This document shows, piece by piece, positions 33,401 through 43,232 of a DNA stretch of 64,000 nt. The stretch is from assembly GCA_947561395.2 (NCBI GenBank), contig OX387183.1, positions 7,683,883 to 7,747,882 of the forward strand. Reading direction: 5' to 3'. The position numbers and the translations under genes are program-made. Within the stretch, counting starts at the first letter, position 1. Each line of letters begins with the position of its first letter. Source of the DNA: Buxus sempervirens (lineage: Eukaryota > Streptophyta > Magnoliopsida > Buxales > Buxaceae). Under the pieces are notes generated by a model. That model ran no database searches and was not told the DNA's origin. It worked only from the letters and a program-made list of their open reading frames with translations.

Positions 33401-35104
33401 ATCATCTCCGTTGATGACGCATACTTGCTGTTTTACTATCTCTTTTTGGAGGTATACCCTGACAATTTGCCCCGGTCGCCCAATCAACAAAGAGGGGTCA
33501 AACTGTACTTCCTTGCCCTGGTCACTGATGACCTGATGTACTGTTCCGCTGCCAGAAGCCTTATTATGGTCTGGGAGGGGATTAGTGGTTGTACCAGTAG
33601 GAGGAGTAGGTGCTGCTGGTGCTGGGGGATCTACAGAGATCTTCTTGCTGTCTATCAGATCCTGTATGTCATGCCTCAAATCCCAGCATCGATTTGTTGA
33701 ATGCCCGGGAGCTCCAGAATGGTATTCACATCTCTCTGCCGCATTATAGTTTCGTGAATTTATCATTCGAGGATTTGGAGGCTTGATCTGTAAGTACCCC
33801 TTCTTCAGCAGGGTGGCCAATAGTTCTGCAGGTGCATAAGGCAGCGGGGTAAAAACCCTCTTCATTCTTGCCTCTGCCTCTTCTCTGGTTCTTCTCATGG
33901 GTTGCCCCTGGCCTTCAGGCCTTTGAGGGATATGGTAAGGCTGTGTTGGCTGTACATAATTAACAGCCTGGGCTTCCTGCCTCCTAGGCTCTTGCCCTTG
34001 ATTTCTGCTATTCTGTCCTGTCGCAGCCCTTCTCTGTGTAGGGCCCTGGCCACTGCCATCTATCTTTCCAGCCCTAACCGCATCTTCAATTCTGTCTGCC
34101 GTTAGAATCAGATCATTAAAGTTGGAAGTACTTTGCCCCAGTAGCAGGGAAAAGAATGGCTGTCTAAGTGATGCAATGAACAAGGAGGTCATCTCTTGTT
34201 CAAGTAGTGGAGGTTGGACTAGGGTTGCCAATTCTTTCCATCTCTTGGCATATTCTCGCACTGACTCTTGATTCTTCTTTGTCAGCCTTTGTAACTCTGC
34301 CTTGGTCTGAACTATCTGACTGTTCAAACAGTACTGCTGGATGAATGCTGCGGCCAAATCATTCCAAGTCTTAATCTTGGTTTTGTCCAGACTCAAAAAC
34401 CAAGTGTATGCTGCCCCTGTCAGCGACCTCTGAAAGAACTGTATCATAATTTTTTCATCTTTAGCATATTGACACATATCTCCAGAGTATGACCTGAGGT
34501 GGTTTAATGGACACCCGGTGCCATCAAACTGATGCAAGTCAGGGCATTTGAATTTCGGTGGAAGTTGGACATCAGAGAAGAAGCAGAGGCTGTCTAAAGT
34601 AGCCTCCATGGGGACCGCACTGGGTCGTAGGCTTTTCAGTTCTTCACGCAGAGCATCTACTTCTGCCTTATTTGCTGCCATCTTTTCCTCAAACTGGACC
34701 TGCTGAGTCCTGTACCAATCTTCTTCTTCTTGTCCCAGTTGGACAGGTGCAATAATCTGTGGAAGAGGCACGGCTTGCGGAGGTGGAGGAGGTACCAACG
34801 GAGCTGGGTACACAGGGTATGGTGGTGGAGCTTCTGCCTGTGGTGGAGCAATCGGTTGCTGCAGAGTCACCGGGGCAGCTGGGGGAGTCATCCTGAGTTC
34901 TCTTAGTTCTGCCATTAACTCTTGAATAATAGTCCCCATACTGTCTATCCTCTGTTGCAGGTCAGTCACTGTCTGTGCCTGGCTGGACTCTGCCTGGTCC
35001 TGTCCTGGCGAGGTCTGCTCCCTTGACTGTTCCATTTCAAGTCTTCTTCTGGATCTTAACAGGTACGGGCTTCGGAAAGCAATTTTGTTACCTGCTTGAA
35101 ACAA
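30455..35104 (-). CDS. Gag-protease polyprotein with G-patch (1,549 codons)
   Basis: A single open frame starting MFQAGNKIAFRSPYLLRSRR. The Gag capsid domain is at about residues 190-340 (FQRSLTGAAYTWFLSLDKTK, SVREYAKRWKELA). A zinc-binding CEYHSGAPGHSTNRC box lies near residue 460. An aspartic protease with MIDNGSALNICPV is near residue 818 (DNG in place of the commoner DTG/DSG), with LIGRPWLHQAGAVP after it. A G-patch (GLRVGEGLGKYKQG, then GFGLGFVPEPEDY) is near residue 990. A long acidic, low-complexity linker leads to SYIDVFAWSYEDMPGLDTDL, the entry to reverse transcriptase, where a TAG at 30455-30457 ends the frame. The linker between protease and RT is unusually long (over 500 residues). 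Particles would form in the cytoplasm. Confidence 0.9.
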   Translation of the reverse strand: MFQAGNKIAFRSPYLLRSRRRLEMEQSREQTSPGQDQAESSQAQTVTDLQQRIDSMGTIIQELMAELRELRMTPPAAPVTLQQPIAPPQAEAPPPYPVYPAPLVPPPPPQAVPLPQIIAPVQLGQEEEDWYRTQQVQFEEKMAANKAEVDALREELKSLRPSAVPMEATLDSLCFFSDVQLPPKFKCPDLHQFDGTGCPLNHLRSYSGDMCQYAKDEKIMIQFFQRSLTGAAYTWFLSLDKTKIKTWNDLAAAFIQQYCLNSQIVQTKAELQRLTKKNQESVREYAKRWKELATLVQPPLLEQEMTSLFIASLRQPFFSLLLGQSTSNFNDLILTADRIEDAVRAGKIDGSGQGPTQRRAATGQNSRNQGQEPRRQEAQAVNYVQPTQPYHIPQRPEGQGQPMRRTREEAEARMKRVFTPLPYAPAELLATLLKKGYLQIKPPNPRMINSRNYNAAERCEYHSGAPGHSTNRCWDLRHDIQDLIDSKKISVDPPAPAAPTPPTGTTTNPLPDHNKASGSGTVHQVISDQGKEVQFDPSLLIGRPGQIVRVYLQKEIVKQQVCVINGDDDEETFLGFPLVHFNFPEPEPFYPPLVPDSPPLNIFDMMNPFNEPVDFMLEPPTLNLHQLHLNPTYSAVPPPYQFLPMYHDSTITSTEREVDRITRSGRYINPNPPPAPEGETSEERTRKEKGKDVATELPQTHKKKGKAPEEEIEKLHYNAFTPEYDLVQQLNKTPAQISIMRLLLDSDKHKDVFMKILGDTHVPDDISPEQLETVMSIIATPEAISFSSTDLPPEGYNHTEPLFITVRCSGLMVRRVMIDNGSALNICPVRTFHSLQLNAELINPSSNNVRGFDNAKKDSLGEVTLEIIIAERAFFITFELMDINASFNLLIGRPWLHQAGAVPSTLHRMIRFISGNQLITVHAENHREFEQGGVPVIDYELPTSLNFQAIEMVQINSIPTPLQSDLSCRRKRKSMFGAAECADWGLRVGEGLGKYKQGIKSAIQPCDKSVGFGLGFVPEPEDYARLFGRKAERKRARAEGRDPHWPICVQGQLYHHFANMEREAAQAIQNIVPQGWGDEFNDPVEQAEANYLQRLWDEPPLPQETVTEENSEALSGMMEELSALFSWQSVDTEKPAIPEEAFAYPSDNIEVPPTEDEEEEPAQYIYMMESQNSSGEPTPRQRSPPPSICIIHPSTRDGLGQMFQNMPQVLGLSTELAYHETYGNWAPDEHSSSRRDESSGKSVTKALPKVEPPNEVTVRVPGTVIRCGVWISVSSEDSSQNQPKKGTANDPICISSDSSISMIQTGKENAVTVVIKNKHALQNWSSTPLATRKAELPQGVSSTSEIPPVDIAALFNKCVKSFDYFSASVNKSANKQNRNLSINLDAHPKNSEHEIDNQAAKIKQKQKGQKEQKEIQSVEHKSDSNTYSSQPDDSEIIPSELEDSDESWETPPEIQFALDRHEKGLQANIEETEPINIGDTAQPRILQIGKKLTLLQKTQINDFLKSYIDVFAWSYEDMPGLDTDLVVHRLPIKSEATPVKQKLRRMKPE

Positions 35105-35224
35105 CCATTAATTAGTGCAATTTTTACGTGATTTATGCAGTCAATTATTACAGATCTATTTTAACTATCCTAAGATAGTTGGGAAAGAGAACCCAAATAA
35201 ATTTAAAGATTGATTTATTTGAAT

Positions 35225-35610
35225 TATTTGGAGAATGATTGGGAATCTAGAACCTGATCTATTTTAACCAAACGGCTGGGAAAGAGAACCCTGTTTAGAT
35301 TGGTCTGTTTTAGCCAAACGGCTGGGGGAGAGAACCCTAAACTGATCTGTTTTAGCCAAATGGCTGGGAAAGAGAACCCGGGTTCAGACTGGTCTATTTT
35401 AGCCAAACGGCTGGGAAAGAGAACCCTAACCTGATCTGTTTTAGCCAAACAGCTGGGGAAGAGAACCCTGTTTAGATTGGTCTGTTTTAGCCAAACGGCT
35501 GGGGAAGAGAACCTGGTTTAGACTGGTCTGTTTTATTCAAACGGCTGGGGGAGAGAACCCTAAACTGATCTGTTTTAGCCAAACGGCTGGGAAAGAGAAC
35601 CCGGTTTAAA
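35225..35610. repeat. Minisatellite in the ORF1-gag interval: ccaaacggctggg units
   Basis: About eight imperfect units of roughly 50 bp each carry ttttagccaaacggctggg then agagaaccc. The unit spacing and the phrase tgatctgttttagcc are maintained. It lies on the 5' side of gag, in the region that in Ogre separates the extra ORF from gag. Confidence 0.85.
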
Positions 35611-36080
35611 AGGTTGGTTTGAGCTCAGTATCACAAGGTTGGACCATGTTAAGTCTCCGCAGGGGATGAGCTAAACAGCAGCATCCAGGTGTACCTCAAC
35701 CAATTTTCAGTTTAATCTCTGATGGTTTTAGCACCTAACTTTGGCTAGTAGTTCCCGGGCGTGTCTTAGCTAGTCGTTAGTTTAATCACCATTGACTTTG
35801 ACGCCTCACAACGGGGAAGGCTATGCCAGGACGATCTTCCACCAATTCTCTGGTTTAATTACCAATGGCTTCAGTGCCCTAGGAGTTCGGCTAGGGATAC
35901 CCGAGCGTACCTTAGTCGTTAGCTTCGTTGCTTGACCTTGGTGCCACACAACGGGGTATGCTATACCAGGACGATCCTCTGCCAATTTTCTGGTTTAAAC
36001 ACCAGTGGCATTAGTGCCCCATAGGCTGACCGTGTGATACTTTAAATCAGACGGGTGTGATCTGAGCTCAAGGGATTGGG
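35611..36080. other. Retrotransposon interval with larger imperfect repeats
   Basis: Non-coding. A roughly 150-bp unit is loosely repeated: phrases like caacggggaaggctatgcca and caacggggtatgctatacca, each followed by ggacgatc, recur at about 35811 and 35949 with gtttaatcaccattg-type sequence between them. Confidence 0.55.
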
Positions 36081-36575
36081 TGTTCTTTATTCAGAACCCT
36101 GGGGTTTTGAGACTTAAATTTGAAACTTGAAGGTTTGAGAGTTGACAAGGACGGGGTGTTCTTTATTCAGAACCCCAGGATTTTAAAGATTCTTTTGGCA
36201 AGTTCTTTATTCAGATTGCCTGAAAGTTTTAGAGTTAATGGTAAAAATGGGGTGTTCTTTATTTAGAACCCTTTAGTTTGAAGATTTAAAAGAATTTGGC
36301 GAGTTCTTTACTCAGATCGCCTTTTGAATTGGGTGTTCTTTATTCAGAACCATTAAAGATTCATGAGTCACATTTGAAATTGATAATTTCTAAAGATGGG
36401 GAGGTTGGCAAGAATTGGGTGTTCTTTATTCAGAACCCTTAAAGATTTAAGATTTAAATTCGGGATTGATAATCTCTGAAGATTTGAAAGTTGGGCAGGA
36501 ATTGGGTGTTCTTTATTCAGAACCCCTGGGCTTGAAGAAAACATTTGGCGAGTTCCTTATTCAGATCGCCTTAAT
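36081..36575. repeat. Second minisatellite in the ORF1-gag interval: gggtgttctttattcagaac
   Basis: The phrase gtgttctttattcagaaccc occurs six or more times at 60-100 bp spacing (for example 36086, 36146, 36334, 36418, 36505), alternating with a related gagttctttattcagatcgcc phrase. It is non-coding and distinct in sequence from the 35225-35610 array. Confidence 0.85.
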
Positions 36576-36924
36576 GGATTGGGGCCAGATTGCTTAAAAA
36601 AAGGAATTTGAGGATGTCTTAATTGACTTTATTAAATTTAGCACAAAATTCTTTATGAAAAACGAAGTATAATGACAAAATTTAGAACAAGCAATTACAA
36701 AACAAACAAACCCAGAGTCTAGCTAGGTTGGTCATCATCGAAATGAGAGGACACGTCTCGCCTTGTCAAGGCACGCAGAAGTTTATTCCGCAGACGTCGG
36801 TCCTCTTTTGCGCGTCTGCGCATGGTGTCAAGTTGCTGTTGAAGGGCCTCATTGGCCTGCTTGTTTTTACGCTCGGAATCCACGTATGCACGGTGGATTC
36901 GAGAATGAGATTCCCGCAGTTCGG

Positions 36925-38199
36925 CTACCCTATCCCTGTACGTGTCAGGGGCGGAACTGGGATATCGTCAGAGGTGACGATATGGAGAGGTGGTGGGCTA
37001 TCTAGGCCAGTTTCTCGAGCAATCCATTGTTCGTAATTACGAACGTCGGATGCAGTGAAAATGTCCTCTTGGAGTATGTGCACGTGTTGCCATTCCTTCA
37101 CCAATTTTTTCTTCAATTCCCATGTAAGTGGGCCAGTTAATCCTTCCGCCTCATCCTTGATTGGTATTCCCTGAGACTTCCCAAACTGTCTCAGAATTCG
37201 AACCGGATAGTATGGCATGGCATGGGTCAAGCCTATCAAGGCTAGGAAATGTCTTTTCCTGAAAGCTATGACGGGAGTGTATGTTTGGTCAAATGTGCCT
37301 CCCCATCTTATATCAGTTTCTCCTTTCAACTGGAGAAAGTGGTCAAACCAGTCCTCTCTGGAGGGTAAGTCTGGTCTAATCTCTCTTCGGGCCATCAGGG
37401 TGACATTGTCACGGACGTACCCATAACGTGGGCTGACAGGTTCAGCAACCATCAGGTGATCTTGGAGCCAAATGTGTAGGAGAGGAGCGCACCCCTGAAA
37501 TCTCCTAGTTCCGTTCTTGGTCACAGTCAAGGCATGATATAGTTGAGCAAGGATTAATGGTGCAACTTGGAACTTCACCTGGAGTTGATCTGCAATTTCC
37601 ATGAGGGCCAAATTAATGGTGTCTCCCCCAGTAGGAAAGAAGAGCTGTGACAGAACCACAAGGGTGAAGGTGTCCCACCAAACACGGGGTCTTTCCTGCT
37701 TCTTGTCCCTTATCTTTTCAGCAAGGAAGGTTTTAGAAACCCGCGTGAATGCTTGGTCACCTCCTAAAGTCTGGAATTCTCCTCTTGGTAGGCCAAAGAA
37801 AGTACAAGCTTCATTCTTGTAGCTATCTTTGAGACTTGGCCTAGCTGGTTCTCCATGGTCACGGAATCGGAGGAATAGCTCAAATTCCTCAATTGTAGGG
37901 GTCAACTCATTAGTTCCAAACCTAAAGAGTGAAAGTTGGGGATCCCAGAAAGGTAGGGCCGCCTGAATCATGTCCCAATTAATGGGCACATTTAACAGGG
38001 ACAGAGTTTGTCCCATATGGTATTTCTGTTCCCAATAAATTTGCTCATCTCCTTGCAATTGCCTTGTCCAAGAACGGATCCAAGGAATATCAAAGGCACA
38101 CTTCTCTATCCTAGGGAAGCGAACTCTCTCAGTCGAGGATGAAGATGCCATGCTGACTATCCAATTGAAATTCCAAGTCAATTTAGGGTTTTCCACCAA
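36925..38199 (-). CDS. Extra ORF upstream of gag (Ogre ORF1-like), 424 codons
   Basis: An intact frame beginning MVENPKLTWNFNWIVSMASS, with a second plausible start at MASSSSTERVRFP. Recognisable phrases are IYWEQKYHMGQTLSLLNVPI, LFRFGTNELTPTIEEFELFL, RVWWDTFTLVVLSQLFFPTG and QGCAPLLHIWLQDHL. This fits the plant mobile-domain-like proteins (DUF7745-type annotations) that sit upstream of gag in Ogre elements. The role of this protein is not known. It is separated from gag by about 1.8 kb of repeats and is open while pol is broken. Orientation matches gag-pol, and it is the first ORF after the 5' LTR. Confidence 0.75.
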   Translation of the reverse strand: MVENPKLTWNFNWIVSMASSSSTERVRFPRIEKCAFDIPWIRSWTRQLQGDEQIYWEQKYHMGQTLSLLNVPINWDMIQAALPFWDPQLSLFRFGTNELTPTIEEFELFLRFRDHGEPARPSLKDSYKNEACTFFGLPRGEFQTLGGDQAFTRVSKTFLAEKIRDKKQERPRVWWDTFTLVVLSQLFFPTGGDTINLALMEIADQLQVKFQVAPLILAQLYHALTVTKNGTRRFQGCAPLLHIWLQDHLMVAEPVSPRYGYVRDNVTLMARREIRPDLPSREDWFDHFLQLKGETDIRWGGTFDQTYTPVIAFRKRHFLALIGLTHAMPYYPVRILRQFGKSQGIPIKDEAEGLTGPLTWELKKKLVKEWQHVHILQEDIFTASDVRNYEQWIARETGLDSPPPLHIVTSDDIPVPPLTRTGIG

Positions 38200-39457
38200 A
38201 AACTCTAAATTAGTCTAAGGCATGCAACATGATATGTAAAAATTAAATCAATGCCTAAGCAGTTCATGCAATTATCAATCACAGAAATCAAATCCAAGCA
38301 CTCAAGTTGTGGGTTTTAAGGGTTATGTCCTTTAAATGTTTGGAAAACGCATTCAGGTCTTAGCCGGCCTTTTCTTTCATCTGTTCTTTCATCTGCTCTT
38401 TCATCTGCCCCTAGTGTCGGACTGAAAACAGTATTTACAACTTGCCTTCGAGGGCGAAATTTACAAAAATAAATCTGAAAAGAGAATCACCTTTAGGGTT
38501 GTTGAGAACCCAAAAGGAGGGTACAAATTTGCCATTCGGCAGGTGGGCTGAAATCCTATCTCTAGGGTTTTTCTGCCCCTGTTCTGACCCATTTCTTGTC
38601 TGATCTGGCCGGCTTTCGACTGAACCCAGACCGACTTGAATGTACGAATTAAATTGGGTCAATTTCCTTATATTAGGGTTAAGACCAACACAGGTGGGGG
38701 TTAACACCCCAGATTAATTTTACCCTTATTTGTTCATTCATGTTCATGCTCACATCAGGGTGTATCAGAAGTAATAGGTGGGGAAGGATACCCAGCTCGA
38801 GGCACCTGCCTTCAAGGGTCTGAGCCAAGTACTAGACCCTTTGCGTACCATGGCAAGAAACCAATGACGCTTGAAGAGTCCAGAAACCTGGGGAGATGGG
38901 TTTACCCTGCTTTCCCCGGCAAGCCACGGGAGCGTAGGGCTAATACCATCCCAAAAGTAAGTTTCTCGATTAAAGAGGGTGGCTGCTAGAGAGATCTAGG
39001 TTTTGGTTAAGAAGAGCATTCAGATGTTCAGACAGCATTCAGTTTGGATCATTCATGCAGACTCCCTCGTGCATGTCACCCCATACAGTTAAAAATTCAT
39101 TCACGGTGTAGTGAGTTGCTTGTGTGTGCAGTGGAGCCAAGTGCTGTGTCTGTTCGGGTGATTCTCGGATAATGGGCTGATTAAGGGTTCCTTAATGTCG
39201 CTTTTATAGTGAGAATATAGAACAGTATGTAATACAATGTTTGGGTGGATCCCCAGGTAAGTGGGCGGGTCACATTGGTCCCTGTTAAAAACCACTTTCC
39301 TTAGGCGATTATCATGTCCGTTTGACAGGATCCCCCAATATCATGTATTTACATAAGTTCCATAAACCACTAAGGTTGGACAAGAAGTACTTCCTAAATC
39401 TGCTTATATCCACCTAGTTGACTCATTTGATAACCAGGGTCCGACTGGGTTGAGGGT
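38200..39457. other. 5' leader of the retrotransposon
   Basis: About 1.26 kb between the PBS and the extra ORF. No domain is recognised; the short frames are composition artefacts. Words such as ttctttcatctg are locally repeated (38375-38405). Confidence 0.55.
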
Positions 39458-39475
39458 TCCCCAGCAGAGTCGCCA
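39458..39475 (-). other. Primer-binding site
   Basis: Three bases inside the 5' LTR the minus strand reads TGGCGACTCTGCTGGGGA. It begins with TGG, the complement of a tRNA CCA end, as expected for the tRNA-primed start of minus-strand synthesis. I did not assign the tRNA. Confidence 0.7.
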
Positions 39476-39478
39476 AGC

Positions 39479-41901
39479 TGTGCGCACCTAAACCTGGCCT
39501 AGATCGCACACCGGGCGCACCTTTGGTGCGTGCCTCGGGACATTCAGAGTCGCCACTGCCTGAGAGTGCAGGCAGACACGGTTTTGCCCTAATCGGGTCT
39601 AAGTCTGGTCTGCGGCTTTTTAGAGATCTAGCTAAGTCCTCGGTTACGATCCGGGGAAGTCCTAAAGACACCCCGGTCCGCCCCGTTGGTTTGACGGGTC
39701 CCTCGGGTCTCCCTGGTTTTTGAGTCAAGTTCACCCTTTTCTAGACCAGCATGCTGACTTGTAAGGTCTGGCGGGGCCCGCTAGAGGTGTGGGTCCCTTT
39801 TTATTTGATTTTATCTTTTTATTTATTTGAGTGAAGTGGGTCGGACCCGGGTCCCATTGGAAGACCCGTGGGTTGCCATGATTGGGCCTAGGGCCCAGTA
39901 GGGTTATTGGGTAACCCCTTTTTTTTGTTATTTATTAAATTATTTACAGATGCCAAGGGGCTTAGTGGGCTTGAATTTGGCCCATTAGCCAAGGTTCAAG
40001 GGGCCTGGGCCTGTTTATTGAAAACAGGCTTGGTTTGGGCCGGTCTAAAGTGGACCACTCATGTGGGCCAAAAGGATGTCTTGGTGGGCCCATTTGGGCC
40101 CACGGTCCAAATATGGGCTTAAGATAGCCCAAAATGTTTAAGTGGCCGGTTCAGGCCGGTTTAGGCCGGAATTGATCCAACCAGGCCGAGAAATTACATT
40201 TTTTAAGTTACATTACAATCGCCCGTATTTTCCATACGGTCCACCATCGCCCATAGATGAAATCCGGTTTGCCTTGCCCGTGAAGTAAACACGGTCCAGA
40301 CGGGACCGTTCTGAGTTTACGGGCGCCTTCAGATTTGCATTTTGGCCGCCGATTCTTTCTGGGATCAGTTACGTGGCCTTCTTGGGACCTCTAATGGCTT
40401 CTGTAGCGATTTCAATGCTTTCTGTCATGGCACATCTGCATCATTCACCATCTTCAAGTCTTCTTTCTTTTGTTCCTTTTTAGTACTTTAGAATAGAGCT
40501 AAACTCCATTTTGTGCATCTTGTCATCTTCTGGTAAGGTAACCAAAGAGGTGATAGTGGGAAGGGGATTACATGGAAGTATTTGAAGAGGACAAATCCCT
40601 CTTACACTTATGAATCTAACCAGTTAACGAAGGCTTTTCCCCTTTTTATTAGTTCCATGGTTCCATTCCTTTTTCATTCCATAAGATCATGTTTACTTAT
40701 ATGTGAATTCTTCAACAAACAGTAAAACCAATGGGTTAGTAGCACAGTAATAAAGTGAAAGGAAACTTAAGTGAAATGCTTCATTAAAAAGAAATAAGTT
40801 ACCACACTAATACTTCTTTGATTTGGAGATGAAGTGACTCCCTAGAGATTTCGACAGCGCTTCCGCGTCCTCCAAGGTTTGTTGTGATGAAATGAGAAGG
40901 GTCTTGTTAATGTGGATGGGTTAAGGTCAAACTAAAGAGTATTTGGGCATGGTTTTGGGGTAGTCATAGAGTATAGGGGTATTTTGGGTATAAAAAGGGT
41001 TTTGGTTTGGAGTGGTGATGGTTGGGCAGCATGGGGTCGTGGAGTACACCAGGAGGGAGAGGGGGTAGGCCAAAGGGGAGAGGGCTTGTCCAAATGAAGG
41101 GGGGTGGCCTCTCTATTTATAGGCAAAAATCTCGTGCCCGTATTTGAAGTACGGGCGTACCCTGACTGTAATTCCAATACGGGCTGCCCTGCCCGTAATT
41201 CAAATACGGGCAAAAAACGAATATTTGCAATTATCGCAGATTCGGCCGTACGGGACGCGTGTTCCGCCGTACAGCGACGCGTGTCTTTCTTCCAGAAGCT
41301 TGCCCGTATTTCAAATACGGGCATGCCCTGCCCGTAATTGAAATACGGTCCCGCACGTTTTTAAAATGTTTGGATTTCAAACCTTTATTCATTTTGGCTT
41401 TTTGCAGGATTCTTATCCGATTTTTACGATTATTTTATTAAAAAGCGAGATTCTCTTTATTAAAATATTATTAAGCACATTTATCTTATTTATTTTATTG
41501 GCTTGTTCCATTTTTGCTGCCTTTTTGCCACATGGGCAGTTTTTTTATGAAACTTCAACTGCTCATATCTTCTTCATCCGATGTCCGATTTCAGCAAACT
41601 TAGTGTCGTTGGAACCGACTCGGAACCACCTATCCATTGGGATCAAGTTTGGCAGCTGAATTGGGGTTGAGCAAAAAGTCAACTTTTTGCTCCCCAAAAG
41701 TTTAACCAGCTCATATTTTTCTCATCTGGACCCCGATTCCAGCAAATTCAGTTGCGTTGGAATCGTGTCGAAATGCTCTTTTCAATGAAATGAAGTTTGA
41801 TGGCCAAATTTACTCAGATTAAAAAGTCAATTTTTGATCCCCTCAGGGTTTGACTTTTCATTTTTTCTTTATTTTGGGGGTGCAAAAATCAGGTGCTAAC
41901 A
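39479..41901 (-). repeat. 5' LTR (right copy)
   Basis: 2,423 bp, the partner of 23233-25654. The minus-strand TATA box is at 41113-41122, with palindromic cccgtat words at 41133-41351 directly upstream. Transcription of the element should start near 41085 and run leftward. Confidence 0.92.
41113..41122 (-). promoter_or_regulatory. TATA box of the 5' LTR
   Basis: CTATAAATAG on the minus strand, followed by agagg, identical to the copy at 24868-24877. It is the likely core promoter of the element's transcript. Confidence 0.6.
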
Positions 41902-41906
41902 CTACT

Positions 41907-42135
41907 CCTTCAGGTTTCATTTTTAAAGTAATTTTGATTTAATCATTTAATAATAATAAAAAAACCGGCCGCAACTTTTGACTTTTTGTTCTTCGGCTTT
42001 TAAAGTAATTTAGATTTAGTTATTTAATTTTCATAATAATTCCAAATCAGGTATAAATAAAACAATTCTTTAATCCTTCCGGTTTTCAGATTTAAAGTAA
42101 TTTAGATTTAGTCATTTGATAATAAAAAAAGAAAA
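41907..42135. repeat. Tandemly repeated host sequence hit by both large insertions
   Basis: Two adjacent copies share gatttagtcattt, cataataattccaaat and acaattct phrases. The stretch gcaacttttgactttttgtt then cttcgg (41971-41996) equals the sequence left of the MULE (5501-5523) fused to that right of it (23141 on). The stretch acaattctttaatccttccg (42061 on) equals the left flank of the retrotransposon fused to its right flank. It therefore provides approximate unoccupied sites for both insertions. Confidence 0.75.
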
Positions 42136-43202
42136 AAAGAAAAAGCTATTGTCGAGGGAGTTTGAGAACCCTCCTGAATCGTTCCTCTCCGCCTTCTCTC
42201 TTTATCAGATAGTCTCTCTACTGTCGAGGGGGTTCGAGAACCCTCCTGAATCATCTCTCTCTGCCTTCTCTTTCTAACAGTCCTTCAGTCCTGTTCACCC
42301 TCCCTTCCCTCCCTTTCTCTTCTCTCTCCCATTGAAAACCCTAAAACCAAATCGATCCCTCCCCTTCTCCCTCTCTTTCCTCCCACTCTCATCTTCTATC
42401 TCTCATCAACCCCTCCAGTTTTGGTTGCTCAACCTGATTCTTTGAAAACCCAAATCGCTGTCCCTCGCAAAACCTTGGAGGATCAGCACGTGAACGTGAA
42501 CGGCTGTGGCCATACATTATAAAATCTCATTCTTTATATGTCTGTAGATTCTTGCTTTTAAATTTTTTTAATTTGCAACTGATTATGGTTTTTTCAAACC
42601 TACTGCCCGTGCAACGCACAAACCACATTACTATAAAAACAAAGTTACAAATTAGAATAGATGAAATTTTAATTGATGCCTTTTTTATATATCTTTTGAT
42701 TAAGAGCCTTTTTGACAATTCCTCAGGAAACTCTGATGGTTATTCCCTTTATTGGTGTTTTCTAGAAGACTTTCTACTTCTTGCTTTTGTGTTCTTCGTT
42801 ATTTTCCCTCATTTCTTTTATCCATTTAATTTTCTTTTTAAATATGAATATTTAAAACTGTTTGATGATATTTGGATTATGCGTTTTGTTTTGAATAGAA
42901 AACATTTTGTAACCTCGATGGTTTATCTTTTGTACGTGCATCCATTTTAAGTTCTCTTTTTTTTGTTTTGTTTTGTTTTTTTTTAATAAACCCTTTGCAG
43001 GTATTGTTCAGTATAACCATACATTATAAAATTTCATTCTTTATTTGTCTACAAATTCTTGCTTTAAAATTTTTTAATTTGCAACTGATTCTGTTATATG
43101 TTGTTAATATATTAACTTTCAAGACTTCCACCAAAAAAGAATATTAACTTCAAGACAATATATAAAATAATTTATTTTTTAATAATTTTTTTGATCCTAT
43201 TT
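42136..43202. other. Spacer with local duplications, probably Helitron interior
   Basis: No gene. A pair of blocks with gtcgagggagtttgagaacc and gtcgagggggttcgagaacc lies at 42151 and 42224, followed by pyrimidine-rich sequence with aaaaccctaaaacc that resembles a plant 5' leader. A block at 42513-42590 (catacattataaaatctcat) recurs at 43018-43090. A degenerate Helitron-like hairpin (tgcccgtgcaacgcac) is at 42604. Confidence 0.5.
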
Positions 43203-43232
43203 GCCCGTGCAATGCACGGGCCAGAATGCTAG
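43203..43232 (+). mobile_element. Helitron 3' terminus
   Basis: Stem gcccgtgc (43203-43210) and gcacgggc (43214-43221) with a 3-nt loop, then cagaatg and CTAG (43229-43232), then host T. The host sequence to the right (tgatgattttaaaataaaaa) also occurs uninterrupted at about 54966, where it is preceded by ata. This supports an insertion between A and T exactly here. The 5' end was not found. Confidence 0.75.

Larger units (their letters stand above)
23233..41901 (-). mobile_element. Tat/Ogre-type Ty3/Gypsy LTR retrotransposon
   Basis: Two direct repeats (23233-25654 and 39479-41901) bound a 13.8-kb interior read on the minus strand. On that strand the LTR begins TGTTAGCACC and ends GTGCGCACA. 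A PBS lies just inside the right LTR and a PPT just inside the left one. The flanks atact (23228-23232) and ctact (41902-41906) match at four of five bases, consistent with a slightly decayed 5-bp target duplication. Gene order is extra ORF, gag, protease, RT, RNase H, second RNase H, integrase. The upstream extra ORF and the archaeal-type second RNase H point to the Tat lineage, most like Ogre. By eye the LTRs differ at about 17 substitutions and 3 one-base indels, so the insertion is fairly recent. Coding is interrupted, so this copy is probably non-autonomous. Confidence 0.9.
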
